Source: Pyropia haitanensis (taxonomy: Eukaryota; Rhodophyta; Bangiophyceae; Bangiales; Bangiaceae). Taken from it: a stretch of 64,000 nt of DNA. Shown here one piece after another: positions 56,794-64,000 of this stretch (the first letter of the stretch is position 1; each line of letters begins with the position of its first letter). A program made the translations under genes and the position numbers. Below the pieces are notes generated by a model, which was not told the DNA's origin, searched no databases, and was given only the letters and a program-made list of their open reading frames with translations. Where the stretch lies: contig SDUX01000006.1 in NCBI GenBank assembly GCA_008729055.1, forward strand, positions 567,501-631,500, written 5' to 3'.

Positions 56794-58038
56794 ATGGACC
56801 GGTACGCGCTTGTGAAAGAAGAGCTCGATGAGGCGGACCTGGCCCCCCACGTGCGGTCACGTCGGAGAGGGGCGGCGGGCAGTGACGGCGACGACGACGG
56901 CGGCGGCGGCGGTGGTGGGGGTGACGGTGGCGGCGCCGCCGCGGGCGTCGGTGCGAGCGCGTACGCGGCGGTTGGGGCGCTCGGCGGGCCCGGCGGCCGA
57001 CGACTGCCGCTCGGCCCGCCGCCGCCGCTCGCCGGCTTTCCCGGCGGCGGCCCGCTGCTGCCGCCCGTGGACCAGCCGGTCGTTGGTCGCGGCGGTGGCC
57101 GGCGGCTGCTGCCGCTGGCCGACCGGGGAGGCGGCGTGCCGCCGCGGCCGCCGCTGCTGCCCGACCGCGGCGGCCACCCGCGGCGGCCGCAGACACAGCC
57201 GCGACCGCCGCTGCCGCCGCGTCTCCCGCCCGTCGACACGCGCGGCGGCCACCACTCGGCGGCAGACGACGGCGACTGGTTTCTGGGTGCGGGCCCGCCG
57301 CCGCCGCTGGCGGCCGATCTGGGCGGCGGCGGCCAGCACGCTGACGACGGTGGCCGGCGGCAGCTGCCGCCATACTTTGGCGGACCGGCTGCGCGGTCCG
57401 CGCCGCGGCGGCTGCCGGCCGACTTGGCAGGCCCGCCCGACCGCCGTGGCGTGGCGGATCGGAGCGGTGGCGGCCGCCGGCGGCCGCCGCTGCCGGCGGC
57501 AGAGCCGGCGGTAGCGGCCGACCACGGCGGGCCGCGGCTGCCGCCGCTAGAGGGGGTCGCGTACCGGCCGCCGCCTGAGATTGGTGGCGGCCGCCGGTTC
57601 GCACCGGCAGGGCATGGCGGCAGTGGCGGAGGTGGTGGCGGCGGCGGTGGACCCGTGGGGGGGGTGAGGGAGCGGCTGGAGGGGGACGCCGCCGACGTTG
57701 CGGGCGGCTCCGTGTACCGTGACGCCCCGTACCGCTGGGCGCTGGGCGGGTTTGGCGAGCCAGACGGTGGGGGCTCGGCGCTGCCACCGCCGCCGCCGCT
57801 GTTGGCCTTTTCCGATGGCCACGACGGGTGGCCGCGTGCGGTGCGACCACGGGTGGCCGCCGCCGCTGCCGCCGTGGGGGCGGCCCGACCCGCCGCCGCG
57901 GCCGGCGGGCTCGACACCCACAGCACCAGCAGCGGCGGCGCGTATTACGAGGCGAGCGGCGGGCGCGCCGGCGGCGGCGGTCACGCCGGCGGCGACGAGC
58001 CCAGCGGCGGCAGCGGCGGGTTTGACCGGGACTATGCC

Positions 58039-58070
<32 letters not shown>

Positions 58071-59801
58071 CCCTGCCGCCGGGCGTACGCTTGCGGGCCA
58101 CGCCGGTGACGGCGGCAGCCGCGGCAGCCGCGCCCCTGCGTACGCCCATGGTAGCAGCGCTGGCCGCACCGCCGCTGCCGCCGCTGCGGCCGCGAGCGGG
58201 GCGTTGCACAGCGCCGCGGGTGTGGGGCAGAGCGCCGCGTATGGGGGGGCGGGCACCGCTGAGCGGAGCGGAGGGTATGCGAGCGGCGGCAGCGCGGCGC
58301 ATGGCCGTGCCTACTTTTCTGCAGGCCACCGGGCCGGCCGGGGCGCCGTGTCGTACGGCGGGGCGGCCGGCGAGCAGGGCCTGCCCGTCCCAGACGACGG
58401 CAGCGTCGGGCCGAGCCTTGCGTACGCCAATGAGGGCAGCGTCGGGTGGGGCCCCCAGTACGGTGTGGGCGGCAGCTCGGTGCCGAGGCTCCCCTACCTC
58501 GGCGGTCGTAGCGTAGGACGGAGTGCTCCTGTCCGTGGCGGTGGCGGTGGCGGCAGTGCGCCCGCGGTGTCCGGACGCCGCGTTGGCGACCGCGGGTCAG
58601 CACACCCCAGCGGCGGCCGCGGACCTCTGCTCGCAGCCGCCGGCCGAGGCCGACCGCACCCCCCCCCCACCCCCCCCCCGCGTCAGAGTCGGTGGTGATG
58701 GTGCGCGGCGTGCCGACCGCGTGCTACCTGACCGCCCCGGAGCGATCCATGGACGCGTTTGTGACCACCCGCTTCCCTTCTGCGGCAACGACCGCGCTCG
58801 CGGCGCGCCGCGGCGGTGGCGGCGGCAGCGGCGGCGGCGCGTCGACCGCCGCCGCCGACGCGGCGCGGGACGAGCGCGTCGGCCGCGCACTCTCCGCCGC
58901 GGGTGCCGCCGCCGACGCGGCCGCGGCCGCCACGGTCGCCGCGGCCGCCGCGGCGACGACCGCCGCGACGGGCGGCGGCCGCGCGGCGGCGGCGGCGGCG
59001 GCGCAGGCGGCGGGGGTGGCGGCCAACGCGCGGTCCCGCGCGGCCGCCACCGCCGCCGCCGCCGAGGCGGTGGTCCGCGGTGGCGCCGCCGCGCCACCCG
59101 CCGCCGCGGCGGTGGCGGTCGGGGAGGTGCCCCCGTCGGCACAGCTGCCGCCGCGGCGGAAGCGACGGCGCAAGGGCGCCGCCGCCGCCGCGGCCGCGGC
59201 CGACGAGCCCGACGCCAAGCGCGCGGGCGGCGTGCGCCCGGCCGCGGCGGGCGGCGTTGGGGTGGGCGGCCCGCCGCACGGGTCGGCCGCCGCCGCGGCG
59301 GTCGCGGCAGCCGCGAGTGTGGTCCCCCCCGCGGACGCGCCCCTGTCGCCCGCCGCGCGCGGGCGGATGACCAAAGAGCTCCACGAGCTGGGCGTGCCGT
59401 CGCCGCTCGCGGCCGCCATCCTCGACGCGGACCTGACCGCGCCGCTGCCGCTGCTGCCGCCGGCGGTGGACCGGCCGGCGGTGCTCAAGGTGCGGACCAA
59501 GCAGCGGAACCGCAAGAGCGCTGAGCGGTCGCGCGCCAAGACAAAACACAAGACGACGGTCGCCAAGGACGCGGCGGCGGAGGTGTGGCGCGAGTGCCAG
59601 GCCGTGTGGGAGGGCGCCATGCGGCTGCACGCGGCCAACCGGCGGTTGCAGGACGCGGTCGAGTACGCGCGGGGGGCGCACGCAACGTGGGCCGAGGTGC
59701 AGCGCGTGCTGCGGCTGGGGAGGGGGGGCGGGGGGGGTGGGCGGGCAGCAGGGCCAAAGCCGGCGTATCGGCTGGGCGAACTCTTGGAGAACATTGAATG
59801 A
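56794..59801 (+). CDS. bZIP transcription factor with long low-complexity N-terminus, about 1000 aa
   Basis: It starts MDRYALVKEELDEADLAPHV. About 620 residues of Gly/Arg/Pro then Gly/Ser/Tyr/Ala sequence follow, with repeated YGG, GSVG and SGGYASGGS-type motifs that look disordered. After two C runs (58659-58679) the frame changes and reads ASESVVMVRGVPTACYLTAP. It continues through Ala-rich sequence, a basic patch RRKRRRK, then MTKELHELGVPSPLAAAILD. The basic region QRNRKSAERSRAKTKHK (about 59502-59550, near residue 905) fits the bZIP signature exactly, with invariant N and R eight residues apart. The following helix (AAAEVWRECQAVWEGAMRLH AANRRLQDAVEYARG) is amphipathic but has few leucines at heptad positions, so the zipper is atypical. 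It would act as a nuclear DNA-binding regulator. Treating both parts as one gene is inferred from the absence of a terminator at the C run. Confidence 0.7.
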
Positions 59802-60470
59802 GGGGGGGGGAGGGGCGCGTGGGGAGACTGGGCGTTTCTATACCGTGGCGCGTCTGGCCCCTATCCTCGCTACTGACGAAGAAAAAGGAACGAACGCAAC
59901 TCATCCGTTGTCTCCGTCGCAACGCCCCATCCAACCATGTGTCCCACCTCCTACGAGATGCTCTTGGTGCCTCTTTCGGTGGTCCTCTGGCCGTTGCACT
60001 CGCGCCCGCACTCTGGCAAGGCCTCGCTCATCTGGCGGTGCTGCGGCAAAGACAAGCAGAGAACAAGAGCAGCACGAGCGCGGTCGCCGAGTGAAGAGGC
60101 GCACCCCAAATGCATGCCTCTAAGCCTGTGTCGACCCAAGTAACTACATTCCATTCTACATGGTTTGCCCGTGTTTGCTAAATTTGGCGGGCAACGCCGT
60201 CGTCGCATCGATGGCAAGGCCGCCGTGTTGACTCGATGCACAGCAAGCGGGTCAACCCCGCCAGCAGCGCAAAACCCCCGGGCCCGACAGCTCCTCATCC
60301 GCCTGCTCCCTTTTCTTCTTCTGCCGTTCCCCTCCCCCTCTCCAACCGCCATCCCCTTGTCCCCAACTGCTCTTCCCCTTCACTCTGTCGTTTCTCTGCC
60401 CCTGCTCCTCAGTCTCCCTCCCCTTCGCACCCCTCTGCTCCTCTCTGCTGCCCTCTGACCACAGTCTCCG
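59802..60470. other. Intergenic region before the HGH1-like gene
   Basis: Mild composition from 59850 to 60230 (probable 3' region of the bZIP gene), then a C/T-rich tract (60300-60465) leading to the start codon, as expected for a promoter or 5' leader here. No gene or RNA seen. Confidence 0.5.
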
Positions 60471-61947
60471 ATGGCGTCTTCGGTCGAGACAGCCAGGGAC
60501 CTTGCCGAGCTCCTCCGCTGCCCCCGCGCTGACGTGCGCGTCGGCGCCGCCGCGGCGGCCGCCGCCTACTCTGCCGACGCCCGCTTCTGCACCGAGCTGT
60601 TCCGCGCCGACGACGCGGCGGCGGAGCAGCAACAAGTGTCCTCCCACCCCCCCCCTGGCGACGGCGGGGACGGGGCCGCGGCGGCGGCGGCGTCACCGCT
60701 GTCCCCCCCCCCCCTACCCTCCCCCCCGCCGCCGCGGCCGAGGCGGCCAGCCTCCTCCGCGCGCTCCTCCGCCTGACGGGCGACACGGCCGCGCCCGCGA
60801 CGGTGCGCGCCGCCCTCACCGCCCTCATCAACCTGACCGCCGCGTCGCCCGCGGCGGCGGCGGCGCTCGCGCCCGCCGCCGCCGCCGACGCGTGCGTCAC
60901 CGCACTCCTCGACACGGACCCTGCCGTCGCGGCGACCGCCGCGCTCCACGCGGGGCTGCTCGCCAACCTCACCCGCACGCCCGCGGGCGTCGCGGCGGTG
61001 CTGCACGTCGCCCCGCCCGGGCCATCGGGGGCGGCGCTTCCCGCCGGCGCCGAGCCGCCCACGCCACCCCCTACGGACGCGGATTCGGCGCTCCGCGCCG
61101 CCCGCGTCGCCGTGCGCATCCGCGCGCTCGCCGGCCGCGTCGCCGCGTCGGCCGCCGCCGCCACCGCTGCAGCGGAGGGCGGCGGTGGCGGGGACGCGTA
61201 CGAGTCGGCGGCGATGGCGCTGGCCAACCTGGCGCTCCTGCCGGCGGGCCGGGAGCTGCTGCTGCGCGGCCGCGGGGGGGACCCGGTTACCGCGCCGCTC
61301 GCCACCGCACTGCTGCCGGCGCTGGACCCGCCGGGGTCGGTGGGGGGGTGACGGGGGGGGGGGGGGGGGGGACGAGATGGGGGGGGGGGGGCGCCCGCCG
61401 GCCGTCTGTCGCCCGCCGCGCGGCGGCGGCGGTGGCGCTACGGAACTGCGCGCTGGCGCCATCGGCGGTGGAGGCACTGCTGGCGGTGGGGGGGGGGGGG
61501 GTAGTCGTCGCCACCCTCCTCCGCTGCCTGTCGCCGGCTGGGTGGGACGTGGCGGCGGCGGCGGCGCCGCCGGCTGGCGACAGCGTCAATGGCGGTGCCG
61601 GCGGTGCCGGCGACGGCGACGACGGCGGCGACGCGGCGGCGACGCCGCCGCCGCCGCCGCCGCCGCCCGTCAAGCGCACCGCCGCTGCCGAGGTGGATGC
61701 GGACGTGCGGCTGGCGCTGGCCGAGGCGCTGCTCGCGCTCACCCGCACCACCGCCGGCCGCGACGCGTGCCGCGACGCGGGCGCGGTGGCGGCCGCGACG
61801 GCTGGCGCGGCGGTCGAGCGGGACGGCCGCGTCGCGGCGGCGCTGCGGCAGGCCGCGGCGCGGTGCCACGCGGTCGACGCGGACGACGTGCCGCCGCGGG
61901 ACGCAGGGGGGGGCACCGGCTTGGAGACGGTGGAGGAGGTGGAGTGA
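60471..61947 (+). CDS. HGH1-like ARM-repeat protein
   Basis: It starts MASSVETARDLAELLRCP, then RADVRVGAAAAAAAYS. After a C-rich insert come ARM-type helices: ALTALINLTAASPAAAAALA, LHAGLLANLTRTPAGVAAVL, and AMALANLALLPAGRELLL, matching the HGH1 'LLANLTR' and 'NLS-LPEGR-LLL' pattern. After the G runs it resumes with RRAAAAVALRNCALAPSAVE and LLRCLSP. A variable insert follows, then EVDADVRLALAEALLALTRT and TAGRDACRDAGAV. These correspond to the HGH1 'REPDADIR--LVEAI-LLT-T-PGR' and 'R--GAY' segment, with a final A-RCHAVDADDVPP. HGH1 in yeast and animals is an adaptor for TRiC/CCT and Hsp90 in folding eEF2; that role is established for the family and inferred here. Frames change at 60703-60727 (C) and at 61342-61391 (G). 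Stop 61945-61947. Confidence 0.75.
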
Positions 61948-64000
61948 GGGCGGCGGCGGCGGGCTGGGGGAGGCCACGGGGCGCGCGAGCCCCTCCTACT
62001 TTTCTGTTCTTGGAAGGACGCTACGAGCTACACGGGGTGAACTTACCATGACTAAAACGAGGAAAAAGTAAGAACAGGGCGCCGCCCGCCCCAATTCTCA
62101 TCGGACCTTTGGTCATTGATAGTGGGGAGAGCCCGCACTGTCCGCCGCTTGTTGCTGCCACCGCCGCCGCCACTGCCGCCGCGGCCGCCATCTGCCGGGC
62201 ACTGGCGAAGTCAACCCGTCTCTCTCATCGGAAAAAAAAAGCCCCCACCGCCACCGATGCGGTCCGCAGACGCGACGGCGCAAGCAGGAACGGCCCGCGT
62301 GCCGACGCAGAGAGAGGAGAGGGGAGGCTCAGGTTCACGACGCGGACTGCGGCGTCCGTCCTCATCTCCGCGGCTGCCCGCACCAACCTGTAGGAGGTTC
62401 CTCGGCAGGCGACCTGACGAGCGTCCAAGGGATGCGGGCCTGTGCGCTACGTGACGTAATTTTCGCGTAATCCGCGGCGTCTTTAACTTGAATAACGGAC
62501 ACGTGTGTGACGTGAGGCCCCTTTGGATTGAACCATCCCGATCGCAGCACGTGGCCTGCGGCGCGGACGTCAGATCGCGCACGCCGTGCCTTCCTCCCAG
62601 TGAAAGTCAAGAGCGAGCAGCTGTGGCGAGGTCCACGTCTCACCGCCTCACCATGACCCTTCAGCGAGCGTGGCTCAACGACGTGGAACGCCACGCGCGC
62701 CGGCTAGCTGGACCGGGATCGATTGGGGATCCGCCGCGGGCTGCCAGGGTGGCTGGGACCTCCACACGAAACACAATCCACAAATGAAAAACGCATTGAG
62801 TGTGGCTCCACCGCACGCCCGCAGAACGCGCCACGGCGCACAGAACGTACTTCCAGCAGGGCCTTCTGGTGCGCAATGTCTTCACGCCTCGGCCGAGCTG
62901 TCGGCCTCTGCCAGGCCGGCGGCGTCACACCAGGGTGGCCGTGTCGGCGCCCGCCTGGACTCGTCGGTCTGCTGGCTCCGAGGACGTGGCGGCGTGTTGC
63001 AGCCGCCCCCTCGAGCACGCCCACCCCTCACCGGCGGGGTTGTAATTTCTTGGCCCGCGCGCTCCCCCATTCGTGGTGGGTTGGGCCGCAGGCGCGACCC
63101 CCAGCTGGGCCGACGCTCGTGGCGCCACGCAGGTGTCACGTCCATCGTGGCTGCCGCCGCGACCTGCAACGCTGGCGTCCAAACCCCCTCGTCGTCGTCT
63201 GTGCTCGTGCCCTCCAGCGGAGGGGTAGGACGACTCGCGACCCAGCGGGGACTCTCCTCGCCTCGGACGCCCTCGGCGCGCGGGGGGGGGGGCCGCGCCA
63301 ACGTGACCAGTCGTCTCTAATGCCCCGAACCGCTACGCAAGCGATTTGCGTAGCTTTTGCGATAAAGTGCGTGGGCCCGAACCCGGGCCCCACGGAGTCA
63401 TTCTGGGGGGGTTGCGATGGACGTGTGTATGTGTGTAGCCTGCGTATCGTGCGTATGCCTTTGCGATGACCCAGGATCGTCTCACGAGATGGAGGCACGC
63501 CACGGACCGTATCGCTCTACCACCCAATCACGCCCTCAGGTTCGGTCGCTCACGGACCAACCACAGTGCATGCAGGTGGCTGACAGAACCCCTCGAGGGC
63601 GTCACGTCGGGGTGTTCTGGTGGCCCATCGGCTGCCACGTCGCACTTCTCCCCGCCACGTGGGCTCTCATCTGGCGCCACGTGCACGTTTTATTTGTTAT
63701 TGTATCTTGATACAAGTAGCGGAGGTGGCCGCCCCCGTGGGCCGCCCCCCCTCACCACCCCACCGTAGCGGCACCCAGCCCGCTGACGGTGGTGAGGAGG
63801 AGAGACCTACTCGCCTCTCGCACTGCCCCACAGCTCCACCGCCCGCCTAACCATCCGTGGCGTCGCCACCATCCTCCCCGCACCCCACCCCCCTCACCTA
63901 CATCAACCCACCCCCCTCACCTACGTCAACCTACCCCCCTCACCTACATCAATCCACCCCCCTTCTCAAACCTCTCTCTCCACTCCTTGACGCCGCCTTC
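61948..64000. other. Gene-free right end
   Basis: Mild composition. 61948-62110 is probably the 3' region of the HGH1-like gene. A TGACGTAA (CRE-type) site lies at 62452-62459. Two adjacent hairpins lie at 63333-63353 and 63371-63393. A short minisatellite lies at 63885-63960. Frames of up to about 250 codons overlap in several registers without motifs, so no gene is called. Confidence 0.5.
63885..63960. repeat. About 25-bp tandem repeat, 3 copies
   Basis: The unit CCCCCTCACCTACATCAACC with its ACC spacer is repeated three times with small changes (ACATCAA or ACGTCAA). Confidence 0.9.

Noticed and set aside
56384..58603. 739-codon minus-strand frame
   Set aside because: Antisense of the bZIP gene. 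The plus strand has the proper start and, after the C run, the bZIP signature; the minus frame is an Arg/Gly/Pro shadow.
63371..63400. tRNA T-arm-like sequence (GGGTTCG within a GC stem, minus strand)
   Set aside because: The loop has the wrong length, and no acceptor, D or anticodon arm is found nearby.

Overview
The window is a nuclear-type eukaryotic sequence of extreme GC content. It is full of GGC/GCC microsatellites and long G or C homopolymers. Proteins are rich in Ala, Gly, Pro and Arg, spliceosomal introns are few (two clear GT-AG introns), and genes are compact and widely spaced. The gene set is eukaryotic: XPG/RAD2 nuclease, an HGH1-like ARM protein, bZIP and CCT-motif regulators, a SNAPC4-like Myb protein and a plastid-type aromatic amino acid permease. 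With the base composition this points to an alga; a bangiophyte red alga of the Porphyra/Pyropia kind is my first guess, with another GC-rich alga as alternative. The organism is inferred from style and gene content, not from a diagnostic marker.

Layout. 1-2676 (-): Myb-repeat protein, SNAPC4-like, running off the left edge. 5347-6243 (+): small secreted 20-cysteine protein. 7465-9696 (-): 743-residue membrane protein with a large ectodomain, in a patch of milder composition. 11207-11395 (-): small hypothetical. 12108-16860 (+): XPG-type nucleotide-excision-repair endonuclease with a PIP-box-like motif and a C-terminal SAP domain. 17943-19976 (+): FAD/NAD(P) oxidoreductase of the AIFM2/FSP1-NDH2 kind. 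20-33 kb: no confident gene, mostly a decayed three-base-period repeat field and a minisatellite. 32.15-32.9 kb: a cluster of CACGTG and CCAAT boxes in front of a CCT-motif protein (33212-34890) that carries an 11-residue tandem repeat. 35-38.7 kb: homopolymer and GCC/GGC DNA.

38.7-50.5 kb holds a cluster of non-autonomous DNA transposons between genes. Four (C 38701-39912, A 42426-44212, D 44366-45659, B 49292-50472) share AGTG...CACT ends, each flanked on both sides by GCGC. One (E 48158-49261) is hAT-like with an exact 8-bp target duplication. They lie around a secreted propeller-like protein (40659-42267), an MFS transporter (45938-48101) and an aromatic amino acid permease (51326-53293). 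The right end has a bZIP protein (56794-59801) and the HGH1 homologue (60471-61947).

There are no operons. A recurring feature is that the coding frame of nearly every GC-rich gene breaks exactly at a long C or G run and resumes in another frame with the family's conserved motifs intact. The spans below therefore cover the gene across those breaks; they are most simply homopolymer length errors in the sequence, but length polymorphism or tiny introns are not excluded. The exact start codon of three genes (AIFM2-like, MFS, permease) is uncertain for the same reason. I found no tRNA, rRNA, CRISPR array or organelle sequence.
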